From Anodontia alba (Eukaryota > Mollusca > Bivalvia > Lucinida > Lucinidae), in contig OZ024826.1 of assembly GCA_964016985.1 (NCBI GenBank), forward strand, positions 8,853,855-8,917,854: a stretch of DNA of 64,000 nucleotides, in the 5' to 3' direction. Within the stretch, counting starts at the first letter, position 1; every line of letters starts with the position of its first letter. Shown in pieces: positions 52,236 through 62,987 of the stretch. The notes below the pieces were generated by a model, which was not told the DNA's origin, made no database searches, and saw only the letters and a program-made list of their open reading frames with translations. The translations under genes and the position numbers were made by a program.

Positions 52236-53760
52236 CTGAACCAAAAAAGAAACTTTCGCAAAGTAGGTCTTAAACTTATAAGGTTAAATACAACATGTAG
52301 AAAAATGTGTATATGTAGTAGTTTACAATGACGTCCTACTTTGGGAAATCGGTCAGATAATCACCTCATGTCGAACAATATCGTCTGTTTTGACAAAACC
52401 TCCATTCTCACGCGCACGCACGGGTGGACATATCTAGTTTACATGTGTTAACTTTTTTCACTGCAAATTATTGCACGACGACTACAGTCATAAAAATACC
52501 TAAACACTTTTATATCGATACAATTTGGGCAAAATTTCGATGCCTCGAATTGCGAAACATTTAAGAGAGAGAGCCGTTGAGATGCTGGAGGGAGGGGCTT
52601 CAACGGAAGATGTTGCTGCTCAAGTTGGATCATCTGTGCAGGCAGTTAGAAGTCTTGGACGGCGGTTTGTGCGGACCGGAAGCACGGAAGGTCTTCCACG
52701 TAGCGGTAGACCACGTATGACCACGCCGGCGCAAGACTGCTATATTTTGAACCAACATTTACGAAATCGTTTTTTAACTGCGACAGCTACAGCGTCTGTC
52801 ACCCCAGGTACTCATAATCCCAGGATTTCCGCTCAAACCGTACGAAATTGTTTGGCTGAGAACAATTTACGTGCACGTCGTCCCTACGTCGGGACAGTAT
52901 TAACGGATCGTTATCGCCGTGACAGGCTTCAATGGGCTGATAGACATATCAACTGGACAAGGCAAGACCGGCAGACGGTTCTTTTTTCAGATGAATCCAG
53001 GTTTGCATTGTCCAATAGTGATGGTCGGATCAGGGTCTACCGACGTAGGAATGAACGTTACGCTGACTGTTGTGTTCTTCAGCGGGATCGTTTTGGCGGT
53101 GGGGGTTCCGTAATCGTCTGGGCCGGAATAAGTTATGGGTATCGTACCCAGTTAGTGGTCACTGATGGCAATTTGAACGCTAAAAAATATAGAGACCGTG
53201 TCCTTGCCCCACACGTTGTTCCTCTCTTACAAAATCACGGCGTTTTTTCTGTGTTCCAGCAAGACAACGCCAGACCTCATGTCGCCCGTGACAATATCCA
53301 GTTCTTGCGAAACAACAATATTGATTTCATAGACGACTGGCCCTCAAAAAGCCCGGATCTAAATCCCATCGAGCACCTTTGGGATAATCTTGACACATGT
53401 GTACGGCAACGTCAAAATCCGCCTGGTAACGTCAATGAGCTCCGTGACGCTTTGCTAGAAGAGTGGAATAATATACCCCAGGCTCAAATTAATAATCTCA
53501 ATGCGTCGTCGCTGCCAAGCTGTTAGCAATGCTCATGGTGGGCATACTCGTTACCAAAGCCCCACAAAAAATTGAATCAACACCTACCTCAAATGAAATT
53601 GAAAAATCCAATGAAATTGATAAATTTCAGACTGTAAATGAATTTTGATGAATTGATTTTAAATTATTGTGCAATAACAAATACGAATAAAAACTGTTAA
53701 TATACACATATGTGGAAACAGTCCCATTGAAGTCTCGCAAAAGTTTCTTTTTTGGTTCAG
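52236..53760 (+). mobile_element. Tc1/mariner transposon with TIRs and TA duplication
   Basis: 1525 bp. TIRs CTGAACCAAAAAAGAAACTT, identical for 21 bp at both ends, and then TCGC against TTGC. TA at 52234-52235 and 53761-53762. It carries one transposase gene. Confidence 0.92.
52540..53526 (+). CDS. Tc1-like transposase, frameshifted near the C-terminus
   Basis: ATG at 52540 (MPRIAKHLRERAVEML). Two helix-turn-helix regions (about 1-110: ASTEDVAAQVGSSVQAVRSL, GRPRMTT, ISAQTVRNCL). Catalytic residues: SDESRF (D151), QQDNARPH (D242) and PDLNPIEHLWD (E278), with 35 residues between the last two. Canonical Tc1 has 34, so this is a DD35E type. The annotated frame ends at 53526 in LNASSLPSC. The +1 frame from 53501 instead reads MRRRCQAVSNAHGGHTRY and runs to a TGA at 53573, like the usual Tc1 ending. 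A 1-2 bp indel near 53497-53503 therefore replaces the last ~25 residues. Confidence 0.9.
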   Translation: MPRIAKHLRERAVEMLEGGASTEDVAAQVGSSVQAVRSLGRRFVRTGSTEGLPRSGRPRMTTPAQDCYILNQHLRNRFLTATATASVTPGTHNPRISAQTVRNCLAENNLRARRPYVGTVLTDRYRRDRLQWADRHINWTRQDRQTVLFSDESRFALSNSDGRIRVYRRRNERYADCCVLQRDRFGGGGSVIVWAGISYGYRTQLVVTDGNLNAKKYRDRVLAPHVVPLLQNHGVFSVFQQDNARPHVARDNIQFLRNNNIDFIDDWPSKSPDLNPIEHLWDNLDTCVRQRQNPPGNVNELRDALLEEWNNIPQAQINNLNASSLPSC

Positions 53761-54056
53761 TATATATTGAAAATTTCACCATCAAAAAAATGAAAATTTT
53801 CGGATAAACAAATCTGATATTTTTCTTATTTCTGCTCCAAACATGAGGCGGTTCTAACGAGTACCCACAATCTATGTTTTGAGCAGAAATAAGAAAAATA
53901 ATGTATACCCCTCTGTACCCCACTTTTATTATATAAAAACGGGGTTTAAGCGGGTCTAAACTATATAGGTGTGTTTTCGTGATAAGGTCGACCTCAGCCT
54001 GAGGAAAGATTGTAAACCTCGGGCTAGATCGTGAACTTAGTTATTAAAAATTATCA

Positions 54057-54302
54057 GGGCCCAGTTGTTCAAAGCTAACGACATCATTATTTAACGATTC
54101 GTTAAAATTTACACCGAGTGATACGCAAATATGCTGAATTTTTTTGCTGAAAAAAAAAGTGAGTAGCTTTTGCAGTGCAAAGGCTACTCATATTTGTTTC
54201 AGCAAAAATATCAGAATATTGTATATTGAATCCGCTAAAACAGTTAACGAAATGACCCTTAACGAGCTCGTTAAGCTAACGACGCTTTGAACAACTGGGC
54301 CC
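54057..54302. mobile_element. GT3 TIR element, copy 3
   Basis: GGGCCCAGTTGTTCAAAGCT and complement. Taking GGCCCAG as the end leaves CAG on both sides. Central hairpin GTGAGTAGCTTTTGC, with more changes than copy 1. Confidence 0.8.
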
Positions 54303-54339
54303 AGATTTCAGAGTTGATGAATATGATGCCTAGCCATCA

Positions 54340-54421
54340 CATCATGGAAACATGCCTATACAATTTTGATCCCCTTAAAACCCCCTTTCATATAGCAAAA
54401 CTGGGGTTGACAGGGATACGA
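54340..54421 (+). mobile_element. HP1 fragment, copy 24
   Basis: Tip CATCATGGAAACATGCC and B shoulder to CTGGGGTTGACAGGG, then truncated before the core. Confidence 0.72.
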
Positions 54422-54542
54422 TTTCCAGTCAGACAGCAAATTTGTCATTAATCTTCAATGGAGAGAGAAAACAACAACAAAAAAAAAGATCATTGCATTT
54501 GCGTATAAAAACACCAGTATTCCATATATTTTAACCCGTTTT

Positions 54543-54575
54543 AACAACAACAACAACAACAACGATAATAATAAA
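54543..54575 (+). repeat. (AAC)n/(AAT)n microsatellite
   Basis: About six ACA units followed by GATAATAATAA. Confidence 0.8.
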
Positions 54576-54965
54576 CACTGTTGTATAGATTGTATGGTTA
54601 CATTAAATGAAAACGACTGCGAAAAACGTAATTTTGTCGCTGTTATTTTTAGATTTGTATTGTCTTAATGTAAAGCTAAACCGTATTTGCCCATTTTAGA
54701 CTGAATAAACTCCACCTAAATAAATATTGGAAGTCTAGTTTAAATTTTAGGTACGTCAGGCTAGGTGATTTACATCTTTCCAGAGAGAAAAAAAAAAAGA
54801 CTAAATTATTTTCAAACAGTAGAGACCCTGATCAGACGCCGCATTCTGTGCGATCTCAGATGTGTGTCTGTGCTGTTTGCTAATTACCCTTTGAGTTGTC
54901 TCGGACTAAAATGGTTGAAGTATGGCGTACCTACTAGGTTATTATTTTCCTTTTCGTTATGTTAC

Positions 54966-55244
54966 CATCACGAAAACATGGCTGTATAATGTTGACCCCC
55001 TTAAACCCCACTTCTATATAGTAAAACTAGGGTTTACAGGGGTGTACATTATTTTTCTTATTTCTGCTCAAAAACATAGATTGTGGTACTCGTTAGAACC
55101 GCCTCGTCGAGGCGGTTCTAACGACTACCCACAATCCATGTTTTGAGCAGAAATATGAAAAAATATCAGATTTTTTTATCTGAAAATGTTCATTTTTTGG
55201 TGGTAAAATGTTTACTATATTTGAATAGGCGTGTTTTCGTTATG
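54966..55244 (+). mobile_element. HP1 element, copy 25
   Basis: Full 279-bp copy, core centre CCTCGTCGAGG as in copy 13, tips CATCACGAAAACATGGC and TTTTCGTTATG. Confidence 0.87.
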
Positions 55245-55346
55245 GGTATACTATTAAGGTAGTACCTGCTGAACAATTCGTTACGTTAACAGATCTATGA
55301 CAATATATAACATACTTATGAGCCCTAGCGCTAGATAAAGCATTTT

Positions 55347-55604
55347 CATTACGAAAACACGCCTATTCAAATATATAGAAAATTTTACCTTCAAAAACTG
55401 AAAATTTTTAGATAAAAACCTCTGATATTTTTCATATTTCTGCTCAAAATAGAGATTGTGGGTATTCGTTAGACTTAGGCGGTTCTAACCAGTACCCAGA
55501 GTCTGTGTTTTTTAGCAGAAATAAGAAAAAATAATGTATACCCCTGTAACCCCAGTTTTACTGTATAAAAGTAGATTATGGGGATCAACATTATACAGAC
55601 ATTT

Positions 55605-55610
<6 letters not shown>
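55347..55610 (-). mobile_element. HP1 element, copy 26, ending in an AT microsatellite
   Basis: Tip CATTACGAAAACACGCC; core eroded (TTCGTTAGACTTAGGCGGTT); the right end CATTTCGTGAT runs directly into (AT)n. Confidence 0.8.
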
Positions 55611-55673
<63 letters not shown>

Positions 55674-55688
55674 TATATATATATATAT
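55611..55688. repeat. (AT)n microsatellite
   Basis: About 38 AT units with one G interruption; it begins at the tip of HP1 copy 26. Confidence 0.95.
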
Positions 55689-56562
55689 TAATTTTGCACA
55701 AAGAAACAAATGTTGTTGATACACATTAGAATAGCTCTATCATTAACTTTATATATACTAGCGAAAAAATAACCCTTTGCTTTTGAAGCAAAATAATCGA
55801 AATACTTAATTGATTACGATCAAACGTTTTAAAGTATGGGTGCTTTGAGCAATTTTGACCGATTTTTAATGAAAATTTTAACCTTATACAAGTTAGCACG
55901 TCCACAGTGACGTTTATTGCTTCCTCAATAAAAAAGCTATGACACCAAAACTGAACTTGCTTATTTTTATTTCCGATAGTATACTTCATGGTATTTTCAC
56001 TATAAACCAATTTATGCCTGGCGTTCCATAAAGCAAACAGTGTACAACCGGATCAGAAGTGGCGTCTGATCAGGTGCTGCGCTTTTTTTTTTCATATAGA
56101 AAAGGCGTTTCTATGAAACGTGGAAACAATAAAACATACCAGACGTTCCTAATATTGCAAAGAAACGGTCCAAAGAATTAAAGTAGAAGAGTCCACTCGG
56201 CATGAATGGGTCACATGTAATACGCAAAACCATGGCTCTTTGTATTTCAAGAAGACGACTGCGTAATATTTGCAGTATAAAAGATTGATAAACAAAGTTA
56301 ACAAATTAAAGTAAGGTTTAAACCTACAAAAGTGTTGAAAAAATGCTTAATAAAATTACAACCTCAGCTTTTACTATACATTACATGAGAATAAGGGGGT
56401 AAATATCGCCGAAAATCACTAATGTAATGTTAATGTTTAGATCTGATGAAAGTCTTAGTCGTTAACAGCAATAAAATGATGAGTTCTGTTAGCAAATTGG
56501 CGTTGAGTATTTCAAGACAGTGGAATTTCAGTTTGATCAGAGTACACATTATTTGCCGTTTA
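55689..56562. other. Gap without a recognisable gene
   Basis: A DH-type hairpin piece at 56036-56085 (GCAAACAGTGTACAACCGGA, TCTGATCAGGTGC). Nothing else identified. Confidence 0.4.
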
Positions 56563-56841
56563 CATTACGAAAACATGCCTATTCAAATATATAAAAAATT
56601 TCACTTCCAAAAACTGAAAATTTTCAGATAAAAAAGTCGTATATTTTTCATATTTCTGCTCAAAACATAGATTGTGGGTACTCGTTAGAACCGCCTCGGC
56701 GAGGCGGTTCTAACGTGTACCCACAATCTATGTTTTTGAGCAGAAATAAGAAAAATAATGTATACCCCTGTAAACCCCAGTTTTACTATATAAAAGTGGG
56801 GTTTAAGGGGGTCAAAATTATATAGGCATGTTTTCGTGATG
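56563..56841 (-). mobile_element. HP1 element, copy 27 (near consensus, reverse)
   Basis: Full 279-bp copy with near-perfect core around CCTCGGCGAGG. Best reference for the reversed orientation. Confidence 0.9.
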
Positions 56842-57031
56842 ACCAGTTCGTTTAAGCAACATACCTGCTAGATTATAGACAGATTCAACTTTGAGATAAC
56901 TGCTAAACAATTTGGGTGTCTGACTGGTAAGATAAATATCGGCTGATAGTTTTGCCCTTGGGCATTTCTGTATCTTTTACTTACTCTTATATAGCAGACG
57001 TCAGTTATTTTAATCACCATTATACTATAAG

Positions 57032-57243
57032 CATTTAGAAAACACGCCTATTCAAGTATATTGAAAATATTACAACAAACTTTCAGATAAAAAAAATGAT
57101 ATTTTTCATATTCCTGCTCCAAACATAGATTGTGTGTACTCGTTAGAACCGCCTCGGGAGGCGGTTCTAACGAGTACAAACAATCTACTTTTTAAGCAAA
57201 ATAAGACAAATAATGTTTACCCCTGTAAACCCCAGTTTTACTG
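57032..57243 (-). mobile_element. HP1 element, copy 28 (right end missing)
   Basis: Starts CATTTAGAAAACACGCC; compact core GCCTCGGGAGGCGG; stops in the B shoulder at CCCCAGTTTTACTG. Confidence 0.8.
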
Positions 57244-57534
57244 TTATTACGGCCTAGCACTCTTGCCTTCGATTATCTGCCTTGGCAGATTACGCATAGC
57301 TTGTAGGTATATATTCAATCTCTGACAACTACGTCAGGAAGTCGACTCTTAGGCTCAGTGGCTTGGGCAAACAAGATCTATATAAAGTAAATATATGTCT
57401 GTTTTACATGTCAACTTTCTGTGACACAAAAATTTTTCTTTGGTGCTTTCTGAGCGTCCATGGAGATTAAACATATCACTATATTCACTATCAGTCTATA
57501 CATCTAAAAAAACATAGGAACTTGCAGCACATAT

Positions 57535-57835
57535 ATACCCCAGTGAAGACTAACAATTACCAAATAGAACGAGACAAGATTTCCTACAAGACTTCATGTG
57601 CGCACGGTGAATGCTCAGATCAGCCTCCGCATCCACACAGGCTGATCAAAGTATTCGCTGTTCGCCTAAAGACTCTTTGACTCCTTGGCCACCTACAAGG
57701 TGCCATGCAAAGACTCTGATCAGACTGAGTAGCTATGCTTCGTGATTGTGGTATTTTCTGTGTATTTTCACTCATATTTTCGTTTGACATTGATGCAGTC
57801 TTGTTGGAGCGGTGTCCCGGCTCAGTATTTTTGTT
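57535..57835. repeat. Composite of DH/GC-family fragments
   Basis: TCCTACAAGACTTCATGTGC (as at 8336 and 35640), a hairpin GATCAGCCTCCGCATC/CACACAGGCTGATC, and the end GCGGTGTCCCGGCTCAGT. Confidence 0.45.
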
Positions 57836-57931
57836 TTAATTAAGTTGTCACTTTGGGATCATTCGGCACCTGCTCTGTTATCAAAATAACATCGTTCGCT
57901 GCTTTCGCTGCATTCTTGGTGGTTTTAACGT

Positions 57932-58228
57932 CATCCCGAAAACACGCTCATATAATTCTGATCCCCTTAAACCCCAATTTTATATAGTGAAACTGGGGTT
58001 TACAGGGGGTATACATTATTCTTCTTATTTCTGCTTAAAAGCATAGGTTGTGGATACTTATTGGAACCGCCTCGTCGAGGCGGTTCTAACAAGTACCCAC
58101 AGTCTATGTTTTGAGCAGAAATAAGAAGATTAATATATACCCCTGTAAACCCCAGTTTCACCAGTTTTTTATCTGAAATTTTTCATTTTTTGGTGTAAAA
58201 TTTTCAGTATATTTGAATAAGCATGTGT
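57932..58228 (+). mobile_element. HP1 element, copy 29 (mosaic right arm)
   Basis: After the core the right arm first follows the B shoulder (ATATATACCCCTGTAAACCC), then switches at CAGTTTTTTATCTGAAA to the A shoulder and ends in TTGAATAAGCATGTG. Confidence 0.82.
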
Positions 58229-58631
58229 TATTTGTACTTTATGTGTAACTGTGTTATGTGTACTTTATGTGGCCTTGTCGCTGCTCGTTGCTCGCTGCGA
58301 GGCGATTTTCATGTTTTGTTCTGTTTGTTGTGATATTGTTGTCTTTTTGAGCCTGTCTATCATTGTGATCAATTAGATGGGTAAGAGAGATGTTGCTTTG
58401 CTTTTCCTTGCTTTGTGGTTGTTGTACCGTCGGTCATGGTATGTTTGTTCTTTATCGTTGTGTTATATGACTATTTCTGGACATCTACTTGTTAAATTCC
58501 GAAAGGCTGTTCAATGTTATTTATTTCTTCAATAATGTCAAACACTCGGTCAGGTGAATTTATATGTTTCTATTGTCCTAAATAGCAAAAATAAATTTTA
58601 CATGCAATTGCACATCATAATATCCATATTA

Positions 58632-58997
58632 TAGTCAAACTTCAGTGGCTCGAACATCTTTGCAACCATGGAATTTTGTTCTAGTAATGGGTAGTTTGAG
58701 GCACTGTGGGTTAATCACAGCGCCAGATTACGAGGTAAAGGGGATAAATTAGGGTTGTTTTTGATGTTCTATAAACTATAAGTATGTGGAGTGTACTCAT
58801 TAGAATTGCATCCATGAGGCTAATCCAATCAGTAAAAACAGCATACATTTTCATGATAGAATAAGTCAAAATCCGTAAAGTATCCTTCAATGTTTACTTT
58901 CTTGATTATCGGAAGAATTTCCTGGGGACTCAAAAAACGAGCTGGAATCAACCATGGTTAAAAGGCCATCAGTGTTCGAGACCCTGAAGTTTTACTG
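58632..58997. mobile_element. HP3 pogo-like MITE, copy 3
   Basis: Left TAGTCAAACTTCAGTGGCTC, right GTTCGAGACCCTGAAGTTTT followed by ACTG and TA. Core remnant GTGGAGTGTACTCATTAGAA followed by a diverged second half. Confidence 0.7.
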
Positions 58998-59254
58998 TAT
59001 TTAGTTATACTAGGACATGACGACCAAAATAGGGTGATAACTCTGTGACATATATGCGACGTCATTTACAGTAAATGTTTATGCAAAAAGCGCGGACAAA
59101 CATCATGCATACCCTACCTACAGTCTGATTCAAATTCTTCCCTTACACAAACTATAGGTGCTGTCGCTACATTTAGGAAAAAAAGAAAAACACACACACA
59201 CACATTGTTTTTAATATCTATTCTGTAGTATTATACTAAACAATGATAATTTCC

Positions 59255-59560
59255 AAAAGAAAGGAAAGCAGTGATCAGTAATCAATACAATTAGCTAGCA
59301 TCTCTCGTCCAAGACACGAAAGGGAAAGAAGGACGCACCTATAGCAACGGCACCGCAACCAAAACACTACAAGCAGAAAGCCAAAATGACAGATTCTTTT
59401 CCAAAATATAAATTTCACAAGGACATACATGCAAAGACCTACAATGACAGAAATACTAAGCCACAGCAAGAGCACCGCCTTGGAAGGTTAGTAAAATCCT
59501 TGCGAGGGGATGGGGTGGGGTGGGGGGCTTAAATCGATTTTACGCGGCCACAACCCTCGA
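59255..59560. repeat. ~300-bp dispersed repeat, copy 1
   Basis: AAGGACGCACCTATAGCAAC, AAGCAGAAAGCCAA and AGGACATACATGC match 60111-60440 in order; ends near GGCCACAACCCTC. Includes G-runs at 59510-59527. Confidence 0.75.
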
Positions 59561-59912
59561 GCTTATTTCTGCCGTGGTATACACAAGACATTTGTTCAGT
59601 CTGTGTGAAAGTTTTCTAGCTCATCAGTGCAACATCTCGGAGAACATAAAAATTAAACTAAAACAGCGATGAAACAACGATGAGGATTAGAAAGCTAAAA
59701 TTAACTGAAATTCTGAAGCAGAAGTAAACCAACAGCTGGACTCCGGTGGGCCCAATCAGAGTCAGAGAGTCAGGCAGCAACCAATGTACTTAAAAGTCTC
59801 CAGGCTGGAGCTGTAAGAGAGTCTGAGGTCCGACCCGCCGGCGTGCAATCAAAACGGGATGCAATGTTATTAACCGTGATTGGTTTAACTACTCTGCATG
59901 CAGTCTGTCGTA

Positions 59913-60914
59913 TTACATTTTATTGTACCCAATCTTGATATATCGAAGAACTTTTTTACGAAATCGAGTGATAAAGTTCAGTTTCGATAGTCCTTGTAGC
60001 AGAAGAGATTTAAGTCCAACATCGACTTTTGAAACTAAATCGAAATGGCGTCGATAAAATTCAGAAAATGCTTTGCTGAGTTTACGGTACCGATAACCCT
60101 GATTTAGAAAAAAAGAAAGGAAGGTAATGATCAGAAACCGATACAATAATCTAACACCTTCTATCCAAGACACCAAAGGGGCAGAAGGACGCACTTAAAG
60201 CAACGGCACCACAATTAAAACACTATTAAAACACTATAAGCAGAAAGCCAACAGGACAGTTTATTTCAAAGAATGGCCGAACGGCTATCCAAAATACAAA
60301 TTTCACCAGGACATACATGCACAGATATACAGTGACAGAAATAGTAGACCACAGCAGAATCACCGCCCTGGAATGATAAGTAAAAACCTTTCTGTATGTG
60401 TGTATGGGGGGAGCTTAAATCGATTTACATGGCCACAACCCTCAGGAAACTCAATGGCTACTTGGTAGGTATGATCATTATACACAGACCTTCCTTCAGT
60501 AAAGGGTTGTGGTTCGAAGTGCACCGCCAAGTTCCTGCTAATTAATATAATGGAGCCGCCAAACAACGACGACATTGTTTGCTGCCTTGTCTGCCGGAGT
60601 GAAATCATAATTCCTATGAAATTCTTGAATACCTAGTTTAAGGTGACGGAGGAACGTCTTTGGTTTAGGAGCTAATAAATTAGTATGCTCAGTTTCCATT
60701 CTTTTAGGGCTGCATGTTCAATATACCCTCTCTTAGACCAGCGATTACCGTATTCATTCAAGGCAGTAGCAATTTCTTCCTTATATTTATGGAAATCAAT
60801 CTTAGAAGGAAATCGGTATTTCGGTGCTGTAGAAATTATACTTCGGATTCTAGAATCAGGGATTATTTTTAAATTTTTAGTGATAATTTGACCTGTTGCT
60901 GGATAGCAATACAC
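59913..60914 (-). pseudogene. Decayed Penelope-type reverse transcriptase
   Basis: On the minus strand, 60914-60672 reads ATGQIITKNLKIIPDSRIRS, APKYRFPSKIDF and EYGNRWSKRG. At 60610-60550 it continues PADKAANNVVVV and LHYIN, then a stop and QELGG. At 60110-59930 it resumes NQGYRYRKLSKAFSEFYRRH. These are segments I know from N- and C-terminal parts of Penelope-like RTs (the VPADKA block and the 'L..QGY....L...F..FY.R' tail). The catalytic palm is missing and the 300-bp repeat lies in its place. Stops and frameshifts make it non-functional. The family call is from memory of motifs. Confidence 0.55.
60111..60440. repeat. ~300-bp dispersed repeat, copy 2
   Basis: Second copy of 59255-59560. It sits between the N- and C-terminal parts of the Penelope-type pseudogene, where the RT catalytic core should be. 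Confidence 0.75.
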
Positions 60915-61332
60915 TGAGTCTTTACAATCTCAGGTCTCAGGAGTATTTGTATCAATATCGAGATCTGAAACAAAATTATTAAAATTACAAATAAAAGGTC
61001 GAACAGGTTTGTTATATTTAGAGCAAATTATGGGTACTTCAGTAGTTCGAAAAATAAGTAGGAATAGAACATAACCTAATTGTCCCGGAAGATACTAGGC
61101 AAATCAAATACCCCTTTATGAATGGAAGAAATCTTGATAAAAACCCGTTTGTGATTAATTTTAGAATCGATGTAAGGACAAAGAGCATGTTGAGTATAAC
61201 CTCAAGTTAAGAGGGCTGTGTAATATAACTGATTGGAAATATCGTAGAATTGTTTTGCCTCAATGTCTGGAATATGTAACGCAAAAAATGGATAATGAAC
61301 TTAAAAAGGCAAGCCAGCGGCGTCCGTGATTT

Positions 61333-61905
61333 TGTAATATTTTTGAAAGTTATTTCAGCCTAGTATTATTTCTTTTAATTTCGCAAAATTTACGTTTATA
61401 GTTACCATTTTTCCTGACTCCTGACCCCATGGGACCTTGTTTTACGTTTTCGACATTCCAAAAGAAAGAAAATATCAAAATCGGACATTTTAGGAATATT
61501 ACCCCCTTGATAAATATTGTCATTTAAACCCAATGAAAAAGGCATCTTTAATGATTTTATCCATTTTAAGTCTGTTTCATGTCTTTTGATAATTTTAAAT
61601 CTAGATGTAGAGGCAAGCATAAAGTGACGTCAGTGATATTGTAATATTTTTGAAAGCCATTTCAGCCTAGTATTATTTCTTTTAACTGCGCGTAATTTAC
61701 GTTTATAATTACCCTGATCCCATGGGAACTAGGTTTACGTTTTCGGCATTCCGAAAGAGAGAAAATAAACAACGGACACTTAAGAATTATTATTCTCATG
61801 ATAAATTGTGTCGTTAAAACCCAGTAGAAAAGGTGTTTGTAATGTTTTTATCCATTTTAATACTGTTTAATGTCTTTTGATATTTTTTATCTGGATGTAG
61901 AATTT
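61333..61905. repeat. Tandem duplication, two ~285-bp units
   Basis: GTAATATTTTTGAAAG, CAGCCTAGTATTATTTCTTT and CATTTTAAGTCTGTTT-type blocks occur at 61335 and again at 61640. The minus-strand reading of unit 1 (MPFSLGLNDNIYQGG, ECRKRKTRSHGVR) may belong to the N-terminal part of the adjacent Penelope-type pseudogene. Confidence 0.65.
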
Positions 61906-62611
61906 ATATCGTAATTAATTTTTCCACTGGTTGTATAGAAATGTCATTTAGTGAATAACTTGTACGTTTAAAGTGACGGTGCAAGAAATTATCAATTGTT
62001 TGAGGCTTATTCATTCGACGATAATTTTCATTAAAGCAGGTTTTTTTACATATGATTGATCTGTGCAACATATTGCATTCCACAGTTTACAGCCCGTCAG
62101 GTAATTACGTATATTAAATCATTAGACTCAGTCTAAATCTGAGTAGTGAACTACTTAAAAATTGTCTACCGTTTACAGATTAAGAAACAGAAAACACAGT
62201 ACATAGAATAATATCACTGTTCACTTAGAACGTCATTAGCGTAAGGCTTACATAGCATCTTTCAAACTAGCATCCGTGGCACCATTCAAAATAGCATTCG
62301 ACAAAAGTGCAACGTTGAAAAATATCAGTAAAATAGTTTGGCTATTTTCTGACTGTCACAAAGAGAGTTTAAAGAAATAGGAGTATATTCAAAAGATTAT
62401 TATATTTACTATTTTTAAGTTGTAATGTATTGAGAAAGGCATAGGTTTTTTGCCACAGAAGCTTAAATGCATGCCCTCAAAAACGGTGAACTAGACTAGA
62501 GTTAGTTCTTCCTACTGGTCGTTATAAGGTGTGGTTCTTCTGCTTATCATTGTTCTGGAGTCTTCTAGCGACTTACTTCGGTATTGTGCTGTTTAATGTC
62601 TTATTGTTGTG
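61906..62611. other. Gap without a recognisable gene
   Basis: AT-rich; no structure that I can name. Confidence 0.4.
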
Positions 62612-62853
62612 TTAAGTGTTGGAAATATTATTATTCAAAACTTATTATTGTTGTGTTAAGTGTTGGAAATATGTTATTACTCAAAACTCAAAACAAAATG
62701 GCAAATACTGAAAATTCTGTTCAAACGGCTCATCATGAGCCGTCTCATCAGGATCTACACTGTTTTCACAACAAAATGGCAAACAATGTAGAGCCTGATG
62801 AAAAGGCTCATACTGAGCCTTTTCATCAGGATCTACACTATTTGCGCAGATAT
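62612..62853. repeat. Short tandem duplication followed by two DH hairpins
   Basis: TTGTTGTGTTAAGTGTTGGA is repeated at about 62604 and 62647. Then GGCTCATCATGAGCC and AAAAGGCTCATACTGAGCCT, each followed by TCATCAGGATCTACAC, mark two tandem hairpins. Confidence 0.65.
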
Positions 62854-62987
62854 CTGCTTTTGGTTTGCTTTAAATAGTTAAACGTTTCCCCAGGCTTCAT
62901 CTTAGTGTAGTTCTATATTACTCAGTTGGATTAATGAACCAATTTTAACTGATTTGAAATTAGGCAGTTGCTCAATTCGGCGCTAAG

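Larger units (their letters stand above)
52207..53984 (-). mobile_element. HP1 element, copy 23, carrying a nested Tc1-like transposon
   Basis: CATTACGAAAACACGCCTAT and TCAAATA, then the transposon 52236-53760, then TATTGAAAATTTCACC and the rest of HP1. The left half of the core is lost (TCCAAACATGAGGCGG); the right tip is TTTTCGTGATA. Confidence 0.88.

Noticed and set aside
52525..52539. Earlier transposase start at 52525
   Set aside because: That codon is TTG; the first ATG in frame is 52540 and gives the usual short N-terminus before the helix-turn-helix.
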